NCBI RefSeq assembly: GCF_017592555.1
Contig: NZ_JAGFNS010000034.1
Location: 45,631-109,630, forward strand
Direction: 5' to 3'
Length of the DNA: 64,000 nt
Source of the DNA: Actinoplanes flavus
Lineage (GTDB): Bacteria > Actinomycetota > Actinomycetes > Mycobacteriales > Micromonosporaceae
Translations under genes and position numbers: made by a program
The notes under the pieces: generated by a model
Databases searched by the model: none
The model's input: only the letters and a program-made list of their open reading frames with translations
What the model was told of the DNA's origin: nothing
Part shown: piece by piece, positions 34,521-43,615 of the stretch
Layout of the letters: every line of letters begins with the position of its first letter
How positions within the stretch are numbered: position 1 is the stretch's first letter

Positions 34521-35462
34521 ATGATCGAGAACGTTACCTTGGCGGTCGTCGGCGTCGGCAACAACACCTCGGCCCTGATTCAGGGCGTCAACCTTCATCG
34601 GCGTACGGGGACGCTGGTCGGAGTCCGGCACCCGGAGGTCGACGGGCTCGGCGTCGGGGACATCGACATTGTGGCCGCCTTCGCCCTGTCGGACGGCAAG
34701 GTCGGGCGGGACCTGCACGAGGCGATCTTCGTGCCGCCCAACAATTTCGGGCCGCTGGAGGCGGAACTGCCGCCGGCCGGCGTGACGGTGCGCCGCGGGC
34801 TGGTCGGCGCCGAGGGGATCGACGAGGTGGCGGCCGCGCTCGACGGGGTCGAGGTGGTGCTCTACTCGGCGCCCAGCGGGCGGCCCGGGACGGCGCTTGC
34901 CTACGCCGAGGCCGCGCTGCGGGCGGGTGCCGCGTTCATCAACACCACCGCCGATCCGGTCGCGCGGGATGCGCAGCTGCTCGGGCGGTTCGAGGCGGCC
35001 GGGCTCCCGTTGATCGGGGACGACCTGGCCAGCCAGTTCGGGTCGTCGGTGGTGCACCGGGCGCTGCTGCGGCTGCTGGACGAGCGGGGGCTCACCCTGA
35101 TCAGCTCCTACCAGGTCAACCTCGGCGGTACGGAGGACTTCCGCAACCTGGTCGAGAACCCGAGCACGAAGAAGCAGTCGAAACTCAACGCCCTCGGATC
35201 GGATCGGGTGCAGATGGCGCCGCTGGGCTACCTGCCACACCTGGGATCACAGAAGGTCGCTCACATCAACATTGAGGCGCAAGGGTGGGGCGAGACTTCC
35301 GTCAATCTTGACGTACATCTGAAGGTGCATGACCCGAGTGGAGCCGCCGGCGTCAACATTGATCTGGTTCGTCTTGCCGCGTCCGCGAAGCGGGCCGGCC
35401 GTGGCGGTTACCCGCCGGAGGTGGCGTCGCTGCTGAAATCGCCCCCGGGGACCGCCGTCTGA
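34521..35462 (+). CDS. Inositol-3-phosphate synthase-family protein
   Basis: The 313-residue protein has the family's NAD motif VVGVGNNTSALIQGV, AFINTTADPVA, GDDLASQFGSSVVHRALL, VNLGGTEDFRNL, lysines in TKKQSKLNAL and the C-terminal HLKVHDPSGAAGVNIDLVRLA. It should convert glucose 6-phosphate or a related sugar phosphate to a cyclitol phosphate. It is shorter than typical actinobacterial Ino1 (about 360 residues) and may be a specialised paralogue rather than the housekeeping enzyme. Confidence 0.8.
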   Translation: MIENVTLAVVGVGNNTSALIQGVNLHRRTGTLVGVRHPEVDGLGVGDIDIVAAFALSDGKVGRDLHEAIFVPPNNFGPLEAELPPAGVTVRRGLVGAEGIDEVAAALDGVEVVLYSAPSGRPGTALAYAEAALRAGAAFINTTADPVARDAQLLGRFEAAGLPLIGDDLASQFGSSVVHRALLRLLDERGLTLISSYQVNLGGTEDFRNLVENPSTKKQSKLNALGSDRVQMAPLGYLPHLGSQKVAHINIEAQGWGETSVNLDVHLKVHDPSGAAGVNIDLVRLAASAKRAGRGGYPPEVASLLKSPPGTAV

Positions 35463-35500
35463 GTGGACACCCGGCGGGGATCGAGGCGCTCGCTCATTAT

Positions 35501-35568
35501 GAGAGCACTGCTCTTGACGAAGAGCGGGTGTCTGCTGTTCACTGTTCTCAAGCGAGAGCAGTGCTCTC
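35501..35568. promoter_or_regulatory. Paired GAGAGCA-N-TGCTCTC operators
   Basis: GAGAGCACTGCTCTT (35501-35515) and the perfect palindrome GAGAGCAGTGCTCTC (35554-35568) flank the likely promoter of the oxidoreductase at 35587, with starts 53 bases apart. TTGACG at 35514-35519 could be a -35 box overlapping the first site. No regulator gene is adjacent, so the repressor must lie elsewhere. Confidence 0.65.
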
Positions 35569-35586
35569 ACATATCCGGGAGGAACC

Positions 35587-36024
35587 ATGCGATACCTGGC
35601 ACCCAAGAGCGCGAGCAACGTGTTCAACGACTTCGCCAAGTGGCTCACCGCCCGGGGGATCAGCCTGCTCGGCAGCCGCGTCCTGGCCGTCCGGGGCCGC
35701 ACGAGCGGCGAAGTCCGCACGACGGTGGTCAATCTCTTCACCCACGAGGGCGAGCGCTATCTGCTCGCGCCGCGCGGACACACCCAATGGGTACGCAACC
35801 TGCGAGCCGCCGGAGAAGGGGAACTCCGCCTCGGCCGCCGTACCGAACCGTTCACCGCGGTCGAGGTCGAGGACGCCGCCAAGCCGCCGCTGATCCGCCT
35901 CTACCTGCGCAAATGGGCGTGGGAGACGGGCGCCTTCTTCGACGGCCTGAAAGCCGACTCACCCGAGGCCGACATCGTGGCCGCCGCCCCCGGCTTCCCG
36001 GTCTTCCGCGTCATCACCCGCTGA
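35587..36024 (+). CDS. Deazaflavin-dependent nitroreductase-family protein
   Basis: The 145-residue protein has the family pattern: VLAVRGRTSGEVRTTVVNLFTHEGERYLLAPRG, then WVRNLRAAGEGELRLGRR, as in F420-binding Ddn-like proteins. These use reduced F420 to reduce quinones or nitro groups at the membrane, though many members are uncharacterised. It stands alone behind paired palindromic operators. GGAGG lies before the ATG at 35587. Confidence 0.8.
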   Translation: MRYLAPKSASNVFNDFAKWLTARGISLLGSRVLAVRGRTSGEVRTTVVNLFTHEGERYLLAPRGHTQWVRNLRAAGEGELRLGRRTEPFTAVEVEDAAKPPLIRLYLRKWAWETGAFFDGLKADSPEADIVAAAPGFPVFRVITR

Positions 36025-36192
36025 CCACCCGGCACCGCCATCTCTCGCAGCCACGCCGGGGCGCCCCGCCTTCCGATGCGCCCGCGGCACGACGCGCAGA
36101 AGCATGGGCGAGACCGGGGCGGCGGATGGCGCGATCATGGGCGGTTCGCCACCCGATCCGGTGGGAAAGCGTCCAAGATCGCCAGACGCTGA

Positions 36193-36214
36193 GCCGCCCC
36201 GCCGGCGGGGCGGC
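36193..36214. repeat. G/C-rich perfect inverted repeat
   Basis: GCCGCCCCGCC is followed directly by its complement GGCGGGGCGGC. It lies in the 222-base gap between the oxidoreductase and the gene at 36248. It may terminate transcription of the upstream gene, though it lies about 170 bases past the stop and lacks a T-run. Confidence 0.4.
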
Positions 36215-36247
36215 GGGTTTCGGGAGGTTCGGGTAAGTTGCCGGGTC

Positions 36248-37291
36248 GTGGCCGTTGTGCGGGTGTTCGAACAGGATGACTACCTGCCGGAGTACAGCCT
36301 TCTCGTGCTGCGTGACACCAGCGTCGAGTGGAGCGACGAGGATCCGGACCTGCCGCGGCACCGGGATCGCGGGGACGAGCCGGCCGGCACGTTCGCCGGG
36401 GCCGGAGGTGGCTGGCTCGCCGGGCAGGCGCCCGGTGACGGTGTCCACCGCGTCGTCCTCGAACTGCACGACACCGCCCCGCCCCAGGACCACGCCGACT
36501 GGGCGGACGCCATGGAGACGCCCTACCGGTCCAGCTCCGGCGGGCTGTCGCTGACCACCCTGACCGGCGGTGTCGGGCCGGTCGACTTCGAGATCGGGCA
36601 CGAGGAGTGGTTCCGCGTCCGGGTACGCCGCCGGGCCGCCCCCGGCGCCGGCGAGCGCCGCTACGACTGGCTGATCAGCTTCTGGCCGGACCGGAACGTC
36701 GAACCGCCGGTCTGGCTGGCCCGCGGCACGTCGGCGATCGGGCCCCGCAACGACGGCTGGCACGCGATGCTGCCGTACGACGTGATGTCCGTGGCCTATG
36801 TCGTGATCAACGCGGCCGAGGCGCACGGCGGGCCGGTCACCGCCGACCAGGTGCAGGCCGGGTACGTGGTGCCGCACCTGTTCGCACCGGGCTGGATGGA
36901 CGACCCGCTGCCCGCCGGCGCGAAGATCGACGCCTACGCCGCCCAGCTCGGCGTGCCGCCGGTGCGCCGCAAGCGGGACGTGCTGACTTTCATGGCGGCC
37001 GCCGGCATCCTGGTCCGCGAGGACGGTGACCGCTATCGGGCCGGACGATTCGAGCCGATCGACACGGTCCTGTCGCTGCCGCCCGCCAAGGTCGACTTCG
37101 TGCACCGGATGGACGCCACCGGCCGCTGGCAGCGCGCCGGCGAGGACCTCGCCTCGGTGTGGCGCTGGAGCCGCGCACAACCCCTGGAGACGACCGGCGC
37201 CGAACTCTCCGCCCGGCTGCTGATCGGCGAACCCGACCTGGCCGATGTCGTCACCCATCTCGGATCGAGTATTCACCTGATCCTGCGGTGA
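36248..37291 (+). CDS. Hypothetical protein
   Basis: I do not recognise this 347-residue soluble protein. The first half is beta-rich (VVRVFEQDDYLPEYSLLVLRD, DGVHRVVLELHDTAP) and the last third has a helical part that could be a winged helix (RRKRDVLTFMAAAGILVRED). The frame is open from 36104, but the coding pattern begins near the GTG at 36248. No obvious operon partner. Confidence 0.6.
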   Translation: MAVVRVFEQDDYLPEYSLLVLRDTSVEWSDEDPDLPRHRDRGDEPAGTFAGAGGGWLAGQAPGDGVHRVVLELHDTAPPQDHADWADAMETPYRSSSGGLSLTTLTGGVGPVDFEIGHEEWFRVRVRRRAAPGAGERRYDWLISFWPDRNVEPPVWLARGTSAIGPRNDGWHAMLPYDVMSVAYVVINAAEAHGGPVTADQVQAGYVVPHLFAPGWMDDPLPAGAKIDAYAAQLGVPPVRRKRDVLTFMAAAGILVREDGDRYRAGRFEPIDTVLSLPPAKVDFVHRMDATGRWQRAGEDLASVWRWSRAQPLETTGAELSARLLIGEPDLADVVTHLGSSIHLILR

Positions 37292-37433
37292 TCTCATCGC
37301 CGATCGTTGATTGTGCCGACGAAGCCGGCGGGCTAGCGTATTCGCCGAGAATTGTCGGTCACCTCAGCGGAAGGTTTTGGTGCATGGTCATTCCACCGGC
37401 CCTGCCACGAGAACGCATCTGGCGGATTCCTTT

Positions 37434-38090
37434 ATGACCACTCCCGGCGAGGACACGGGCCGGGAAAGACCGGCCGATGAAGAGGACGTCCGGCTCGCGG
37501 ACATCGTGCGGTCGTCGCACGACGCGATCGTCGGCGGGACGCTCGACGGCGTGGTGACCGCCTGGAACCGGGCGGCCGAACGGCTCTACGGCTACCACGC
37601 CGAGGAGATCATCGGCAGGCGTGCCGAGAGGCTCTATCCGCGCTGGTGCTGGGCCCGCGAGGCGGCGGTTCTCCGCCAGATCGCCGGCGGCGAACAGCTG
37701 GACCAGTACGTGACCGAGCGGATCCACCGCGACGGGAGCACCCTCACCGTCCGGCTGAGTGTCTCGCCCATCGCCGACGGCACCGGCAAGATCGTCGGCG
37801 TCGCCGCCATCTCCCGCGACGTTCGCGGCGCCACGGTGAATGTCCGGGAGACCCGCCGGCCGCCGGCCGGGCCGGAAACGGCGGACCGTACCCGGGTGGT
37901 CCTGCCCGCCGGCACCAGCCACGAGCTGCGTACCCCCTTGCAAGCCGTCATCGGCTTCACCGGCACGCTGCTGCTGCGCCTGCCCGGACCACTCAACGAC
38001 GAACAGGAACGCCAGCTCGAACTCGTCCAGCAGAGCGCCCGGCAGCTGCTGGAGATGATCAACGAACTGTCCCGCCCGGCGGCGAACTGA
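37434..38090 (+). CDS. PAS-HisKA protein lacking an ATPase domain
   Basis: The 218-residue protein has a PAS domain (LADIVRSSHDAIVGGTLDGV with WNRAAERLYGYHAEEIIGR, about residues 20-135) and a histidine-kinase dimerisation domain with the phospho-acceptor box SHELRTPLQAVIGF near residue 160. It ends at the second dimerisation helix (LLEMINELSR), so no HATPase domain is present and no extra coding sequence follows. It may be a truncated kinase or a phosphotransfer partner of the hybrid kinase encoded 105 bases downstream. Confidence 0.75.
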   Translation: MTTPGEDTGRERPADEEDVRLADIVRSSHDAIVGGTLDGVVTAWNRAAERLYGYHAEEIIGRRAERLYPRWCWAREAAVLRQIAGGEQLDQYVTERIHRDGSTLTVRLSVSPIADGTGKIVGVAAISRDVRGATVNVRETRRPPAGPETADRTRVVLPAGTSHELRTPLQAVIGFTGTLLLRLPGPLNDEQERQLELVQQSARQLLEMINELSRPAAN

Positions 38091-38195
38091 CAGCGCCGGA
38101 AACGGGCGTACCCCGATCGAGCGATAGCCGGCCGCGCTCGCCTGTGGATATGGTTTGGCCTTGGCCGATCGATGCGGTCGGATGGTGTGTGAATC

Positions 38196-40091
38196 GTGGA
38201 GCCCTGGCAACTGGCCGCTTCGGCCAACGCGATCATTCTCGTGGCCTATCTGGCGATCTCGCTCGCTATCGGGCGCGGATTATGGCGCGCACGGCAATGG
38301 CGCAGAAATCCGCTCGGCCTGGCGACCGCGGCGATTTTCTTCAGCTGTGCGGTGCACCACGGCTCCCATACGGTGCACCTCATGCTTCCCTATTTCGGCT
38401 GGGGAATGCATTCGGGGATCGCCATGCGCCACGCGTTCGGATCGAGTTTCAACGTCGGCTGGGACCTCGCGACCGCCGCGGTCGCGGTGTGGTACTGGAC
38501 GTTACGTGGCCGGTTCCCGGCGCTGGTGCGCGGCGCCGCGGTGTTCGAGGATCTCCGGCTGCGGCAGGCCGCTGAGGCGACGCTGCGTGCCAGCGAGGAG
38601 CGTTACCGCGGCATCGTGGAGACCACCAGCGAAGGGGTGCTGCTCCTCGACGGCGACGGACGGATCGGCTACGCCAACAGCCGGTTCGCCGAGATGCTGG
38701 GCCGGCCGGCCGCCGGGCTGCCGGGAACGGCTGTGGTGGACCTGGTGGCCGAGGCGGACCGCCAGGTCGCCGAGCGGGAGCTGGCCGCGGCGGTGGAAGG
38801 CGGAACCCGCCGGCTCGAGGTCGGGCTGCTCCGCGACGGCGGCCGGGTGATGTGGGCGCAGATCGCGTTGACGGCGCGGGCCGGCGACCACGGTGTCCTC
38901 GCCATGGTCGCCGACGTGACCGAGCAGAAGAACGTCGAGGCACAGCTACGCCAGGCGCAGAAGCTGGACGCGGTGGGCCAGCTCGCCGGCGGGGTGGCGC
39001 ACGACTTCAACAACCTGCTCACCGTCATCGACGGCTACGCGGCCCTGCTGATGGCCCGGGCCGACGAGGCGTCCTCCCGCGACCTCACCATGATCCGGGA
39101 AGCGGCGACGCGGGCCGGGGCGCTGACCCGGCAGCTGCTGGCCTTCTCCCAGACCCAGGCCACCGAGGTCCGGGTGGTGAACGTCGTGGGCCTGGTCACC
39201 GGCCTCGAGGAGATGCTGCACCGGCTCATCCGCGAGGACATCGAGCTGGTGGTGACGACCGCGGTGCCGTCGCTGCCGGTACGAGCCGATCCCGGTCAGC
39301 TGGAGCAGGTGATCGTCAACCTGGCCGTCAACGCCCGTGACGCGATGCCCGGCGGCGGCATTCTGACCATCGCCACCGACCACGTCGACGTCGGCCCGGA
39401 ACTGGCCGCTCAGCTCGGCGGCAAGCCCGGGGAATACGCTCTGATCACCGTCGCCGACACCGGTGACGGCATGTCCGCCGAGGTGGCCGCCCGGATCTTC
39501 GAACCGTTCTTCACCACCAAGGAGCAGGGCAAGGGCACCGGCCTGGGAATGTCCACGGTGTACGGCATAGTGTCCCAGGCCGACGGGCACATCCGGGTGG
39601 ACTCGGAACCGGGACGAGGCACCGTCGTCGAGGTGCACCTGCCGATCACCACGGCGCCGGCCGTCGAGATCCCCGCTCAGCCCATGCCGCAGCAGCTGGC
39701 GACCGGGACCGAGACGATCCTGTTCATCGAGGACGACGCCGCCGTACGAATGCTGACCGAACGGATTCTGCGAACCGCCGGATATCACGTCCTGTCCGGC
39801 GCCGACGGCCGTCAGGCCCTCAAGATCGTCCGCGGGAACCCGGACATCAGTCTGCTGGTCACCGACGTCATCATGCCGGGCATGAACGGCCGGCAACTGG
39901 CCGACCGGATCACCGCCATGCGCCCGGGCCTGCCGGTGATCTTCACGTCCGCGCACACCCGCGGCGTGCTCACCCTCAACCCGGACGACCCGACCGTCGC
40001 TTTCCTCGAGAAGCCGTACACGGCCACCGGCATCACCCAGAAGGTCCGCGCCGTGCTCGACGCCCGTGCCGCTTCGACCCCGACGAATTGA
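38196..40091 (+). CDS. Hybrid sensor histidine kinase with C-terminal receiver
   Basis: The 631-residue protein has two or three N-terminal membrane helices (about residues 8-30, 45-60 and 90-105) with a histidine-rich stretch HHGSHTVHLM between, a PAS domain (about 135-250), an NtrB-like HisKA box GGVAHDFNNLLTVIDGYA, an ATPase domain with NLAVNARDAMPGGG and GTGLGMSTVYGI, and a receiver with DVIMPGMNG (phospho-Asp). It would autophosphorylate and relay internally. Lone receiver and phosphatase genes follow. GTG start at 38196. Confidence 0.88.
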   Translation: MEPWQLAASANAIILVAYLAISLAIGRGLWRARQWRRNPLGLATAAIFFSCAVHHGSHTVHLMLPYFGWGMHSGIAMRHAFGSSFNVGWDLATAAVAVWYWTLRGRFPALVRGAAVFEDLRLRQAAEATLRASEERYRGIVETTSEGVLLLDGDGRIGYANSRFAEMLGRPAAGLPGTAVVDLVAEADRQVAERELAAAVEGGTRRLEVGLLRDGGRVMWAQIALTARAGDHGVLAMVADVTEQKNVEAQLRQAQKLDAVGQLAGGVAHDFNNLLTVIDGYAALLMARADEASSRDLTMIREAATRAGALTRQLLAFSQTQATEVRVVNVVGLVTGLEEMLHRLIREDIELVVTTAVPSLPVRADPGQLEQVIVNLAVNARDAMPGGGILTIATDHVDVGPELAAQLGGKPGEYALITVADTGDGMSAEVAARIFEPFFTTKEQGKGTGLGMSTVYGIVSQADGHIRVDSEPGRGTVVEVHLPITTAPAVEIPAQPMPQQLATGTETILFIEDDAAVRMLTERILRTAGYHVLSGADGRQALKIVRGNPDISLLVTDVIMPGMNGRQLADRITAMRPGLPVIFTSAHTRGVLTLNPDDPTVAFLEKPYTATGITQKVRAVLDARAASTPTN

Positions 40092-40099
40092 GGTTTCCG

Positions 40100-40519
40100 G
40101 TGTCAGCCGACCAGCCCTGGAACGCCGAGAACGCCACGGTGGCGGGCACCGTGCTCTACATCGACGACAGCGTCATCAACACCATCCTCGTCGAACGCAT
40201 CCTCAGCAGCCGCCCGGCCGTGGTGTTCGACTCCGCGCCGGACGGCCGTACCGGACTGGACAGCGTCGCCCGGCTTCACCCGGACCTGGTGCTACTCGAC
40301 CTCACTCTGCCCGACATCAGCGGGGAACAGGTGCTCACCCGGCTGCGGGCCGAACCGGCCACCCGTGCCATCCCGGTGATCGTGGTCAGCGGCGAAACCG
40401 ACGACGCCGTCCACCAACGGGTCCTGGCCCAAGGCGCGCTGTGCTGCCTGACCAAGCCGTACGACGTCGAGGACCTGCTCCGGCTCGTGGACCACTCGCT
40501 CGGAGCGGGCCGGCGCTGA
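40100..40519 (+). CDS. Single-domain response regulator
   Basis: The 139-residue protein is a receiver domain: VLYIDDSVINTILVERIL with the acidic pair, LVLLDLTLPDISG with the phospho-acceptor aspartate, VIVVSGETDD and CLTKPYD with the conserved lysine. It has no output domain, so it acts by protein contact or as a phosphate sink for the adjacent hybrid kinase. GAGG lies 6 bases before the GTG at 40100. It ends one base before the convergent phosphatase gene stop. Confidence 0.88.
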   Translation: MSADQPWNAENATVAGTVLYIDDSVINTILVERILSSRPAVVFDSAPDGRTGLDSVARLHPDLVLLDLTLPDISGEQVLTRLRAEPATRAIPVIVVSGETDDAVHQRVLAQGALCCLTKPYDVEDLLRLVDHSLGAGRR

Positions 40520-40520
40520 C

Positions 40521-42185
40521 CTATCGTCCGGCGGCCTGCCCGGGCACCCAGAGAACGGCGAGGCAGACGTCGTCGTCGGGGGAGCCTCCGCCGAGCATCT
40601 CCCGGACGATCCGTTCGGCGAACTCCTGGGCGTCCGGCAGCTGCCACGAGCGGTCAGCCTGGAGCTCATCGAAGGCCCGCGCGACGACCTGCGGCAGCCG
40701 TCGCGCGTCGGACACCTGCGGACCGCTGTGACGGTCGGTCAAACCATCGGTGTACGCGCACAGCACCGTACCCGCGGGCATGGCCAGGTGCTGCCCGGAG
40801 AACTCCGCGTCCGGGAAGACGCCCAGCGCCGGGTCCTCCCGCCGCAGCGCGACCACCGCCGGATCACCGGCTTCGCCGGGCATGAGCAGCAGGGGTACGG
40901 GATGACCGGCGTTCGCCAGACACAGACAGCCGGTCTCCGGATCGTAGATCGCGACGACAGCGGTGGCGAACGTGTCGCCCGGAAGACTGGCGATCAGCAG
41001 CCGGTTGAGCCGGGTCAGCAGGCGGCCCGGATCGGGATCCTCGTGGGCGTACGCCCGGAGCGCCGCGAGAATCGAGGCGATCGCCGCCGCGGCCGGCTGG
41101 TCGTGGCCGGCCACCTCACCGACCGACAGCAGGATCCGGCCACCGTGCACCTGCTGGACGTCGTACCAGCCGGTACCGATGTCCAGCCGTTCCGGGGCGG
41201 CCAGATAGATCGCGCCCAGCTCCACACCGGTCGCCGCGGGCAGTTCCCTCGGTAGCACGGCCCGGTGGAACGAGTCGGCGGCGCGGCGCTCCGCGTGCCA
41301 CTGCGCCTGCGTCTGCTGGGCGGCGCGCTGGGCATGGCGGATCTGGGTGACGTCCTGGGCGACCCCCCGCATGGTCCGCGGCGGCTGGCCGGGCCGCCGG
41401 CCCGGCGCGGTCGCCCGGCACGACACGATCAGTTCATGGACGACGCCGTCCATGGCCGCGACGCGAATCTCGGTCCGGTCGGATTCTCCCGTCCGCCAAA
41501 CCTTCCCGGCGATGGTCAGCAACCTGGCGAGATCGTCCGGATGCACACGCTGCCGCAACTGTTCGAGGGGCACCCTGGCGGACGGAAGCCCGAGCAGGTC
41601 GCACAAGCCGCTGGACAGCACGATCACGCCGGAATCCGGGTCGACATCCCACAGGCCGGATCTGGTGAGCTGGTGGGTCTCGGCCAACCGGTCGGCGCAG
41701 TCCGTGGCCAGATCCCGCCAGTGATCCGACAGATCGTCGGCCGGTTGCCGGCCCAGCGGCACGCCCCCGGCCGCTTCGACCGGTCCGGCGAGCCCGGCCG
41801 CCTGCTCCGCGGCGTTTCCGGATCCCAGGAGGGCGTCGATCGTCGCCAGCACCATGCCCGGTTGCGCCGGTTTGAAGATGACATCCCGGACGCCGCAGGC
41901 ACGGGCCATCGGCTCGATCTCGTCGTGGCCGTAGTGCGCGGTGCTGAACACGATCGGAATGTGGCGGGTCGCCGGCTGGACACGCAGGAGGCGAGCCAGT
42001 TCGTAGCCGTCGAGATGCGGCATCATGACATCGGTGATCACCGCATCCGGTGGGCGCCGCCGGGCCAGTGACAACGCGGTGCCGCCGTCGGCGGCCTCAC
42101 ACGTCTGATGCCCCCGATAGCCCAGCAACGTGCGCAGGAAATCCCGGCAGGCCGGGTCGTCATCGACAACCATCACCGTCGACAT
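40521..42185 (-). CDS. Receiver-PAS-PP2C (SpoIIE-type) phosphatase
   Basis: The 554-residue protein has an N-terminal receiver (VMVVDDDPACRDFLRTLL, VITDVMMPHLDGYEL, about residues 1-120), a PAS-like domain (LWDVDPDSGVIVLSSGLCDLL, about 180-300), a linking helix and a C-terminal PP2C-type phosphatase (ELGAIYLAAPERLDIGTGWYDV, VAGHDQPAAAAIASIL, TVLCAYTDGLTD). Such RsbU/SpoIIE-like enzymes dephosphorylate anti-sigma-factor antagonists when their receiver is phosphorylated. It converges on the hybrid kinase and receiver genes. Confidence 0.88.
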   Translation of the reverse strand: MSTVMVVDDDPACRDFLRTLLGYRGHQTCEAADGGTALSLARRRPPDAVITDVMMPHLDGYELARLLRVQPATRHIPIVFSTAHYGHDEIEPMARACGVRDVIFKPAQPGMVLATIDALLGSGNAAEQAAGLAGPVEAAGGVPLGRQPADDLSDHWRDLATDCADRLAETHQLTRSGLWDVDPDSGVIVLSSGLCDLLGLPSARVPLEQLRQRVHPDDLARLLTIAGKVWRTGESDRTEIRVAAMDGVVHELIVSCRATAPGRRPGQPPRTMRGVAQDVTQIRHAQRAAQQTQAQWHAERRAADSFHRAVLPRELPAATGVELGAIYLAAPERLDIGTGWYDVQQVHGGRILLSVGEVAGHDQPAAAAIASILAALRAYAHEDPDPGRLLTRLNRLLIASLPGDTFATAVVAIYDPETGCLCLANAGHPVPLLLMPGEAGDPAVVALRREDPALGVFPDAEFSGQHLAMPAGTVLCAYTDGLTDRHSGPQVSDARRLPQVVARAFDELQADRSWQLPDAQEFAERIVREMLGGGSPDDDVCLAVLWVPGQAAGR

Positions 42186-42292
42186 CGATCTCCCATCACG
42201 CGCGAAGTCCATCTGCGGCCAATTTCAACGGACATCGAACAGAATGAGGCATCCCTGTCCCGGAAAACGCACCCGCCGTCCGTCTCCGGACC

Positions 42293-43615
42293 TCAGCACT
42301 CGATGACGTTGACCGCCAGTCCGCCCCGGGCCGTCTCCTTGTACTTGATCTTCATGTCGGCGCCGGTCTCCTTCATGGTCTTGATGACCTTGTCGAGGGA
42401 GACGTGGTGGCGGCCGTCGCCGCGCAGCGCCATCTTCGCGGCGGTGACCGCCTTGACCGCGGCCATGCCGTTGCGCTCGATGCACGGGATCTGCACGAGC
42501 CCGCCGACCGGGTCGCAGGTCAGGCCCAGGTTGTGTTCCATGCCGATCTCGGCGGCGTTCTCCACCTGTTCCGGGGTGCCGCCGAGCACCTCGGCCAGCC
42601 CGGCCGCCGCCATCGCGCACGCCGAGCCCACCTCGCCCTGGCAGCCCACCTCGGCGCCGGAGATGCTGGCGTTGCGCTTGAACAGCAGCCCGATCGCGCC
42701 CGCCGTCAACAGGAACCGCACCACGTCGTCGCCCTGCGCGCCCGAGTAGTGCAGCACCGCCGGAATGATCCCGGCCGCACCGTTCGTCGGCGCGGTCACC
42801 ACCCGACCGCCGGCCGCGTTCTCCTCGTTCACCGCCATCGCATAGACGGTCAGCCACTCCATCGCCAGCTCGTCCCGATGACCCGACGCCCGCAGCTGCC
42901 GGGCGATCCCGGCCGCCCGGCGGCGCACCTTCAAACTGCCCGGCAGCACACCCTCGGCGTCCAGGCCGGCCGCCACACAGTCGCGCATCACCTGCCAGAT
43001 GCGCAGCAGCCCGGCGCGGACCTCGGCCTCTGGCCGCGCGGCGGCCTCGTTCGCCAGCATCAGCCGGGCGATCGACAGACCGGTGGTCCGGGTGAGCGAC
43101 AACAGTTCCGCACCCGACGAGAAGGCGTACGGGACACGCGCGCGCGTATCCCGTACGCCGGAGTGCTCCTGGGGGACCACGAAGCCGCCGCCGACCGAGA
43201 AATAGGTCTTGGCCAACAGCTGCGTGCCGTCGGCGCCGAAGGCGGCGAAAACCATCCCGTTGGGGTGCTCCGGCAGCGTCCGCCGCCGGTGCAGCACCAG
43301 ATCCACCTCGACCGCCGGACCGTGCGGCAGCGTCAGCCGGCCCTCCGCGTGGATGCGGGCGGCCCGCTCGTCGGCGGTCGTCACGTCGACCGTCTCCGGA
43401 TCGGCGCCGGTGAGCCCCAGCAGCACCGCCTTCGGCGTGCCGTGCCCGTGACCGGTGGCACCCAGCGAACCGAACAGCTCGGCCCGCACCCGCGTCACCC
43501 CGTCCACACCGGCCAGACGGGCGGCGAACATGCTCGCCGCCCGCATCGGGCCGACCGTGTGCGAACTGGACGGCCCGATCCCGACGGAGAACAGGTCGAA
43601 GACCGAGACCGTCAT
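42293..43615 (-). CDS. sdaA: L-serine ammonia-lyase, single-chain iron-sulfur type
   Basis: The 440-residue protein matches the single-chain enzyme: FDLFSVGIGPSSSHTVGPMRAA at the start, GCQGEVGSACAMAAAGLAEVLGG, and LTCDPVGGLVQIPCIERNGMAA with cluster cysteines, ending LAVNVIEC with the terminal cysteine that plugs the cluster in related structures. It deaminates serine to pyruvate. It is the third gene after the glycine riboswitch and overlaps gcvH by 4 bases, so serine made from glycine can be burned directly. Confidence 0.93.
   Translation of the reverse strand: MTVSVFDLFSVGIGPSSSHTVGPMRAASMFAARLAGVDGVTRVRAELFGSLGATGHGHGTPKAVLLGLTGADPETVDVTTADERAARIHAEGRLTLPHGPAVEVDLVLHRRRTLPEHPNGMVFAAFGADGTQLLAKTYFSVGGGFVVPQEHSGVRDTRARVPYAFSSGAELLSLTRTTGLSIARLMLANEAAARPEAEVRAGLLRIWQVMRDCVAAGLDAEGVLPGSLKVRRRAAGIARQLRASGHRDELAMEWLTVYAMAVNEENAAGGRVVTAPTNGAAGIIPAVLHYSGAQGDDVVRFLLTAGAIGLLFKRNASISGAEVGCQGEVGSACAMAAAGLAEVLGGTPEQVENAAEIGMEHNLGLTCDPVGGLVQIPCIERNGMAAVKAVTAAKMALRGDGRHHVSLDKVIKTMKETGADMKIKYKETARGGLAVNVIEC

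Noticed and set aside
36104..36247. An earlier start for the protein at 36248
   Set aside because: This part includes the perfect G/C palindrome and has a poor coding pattern.
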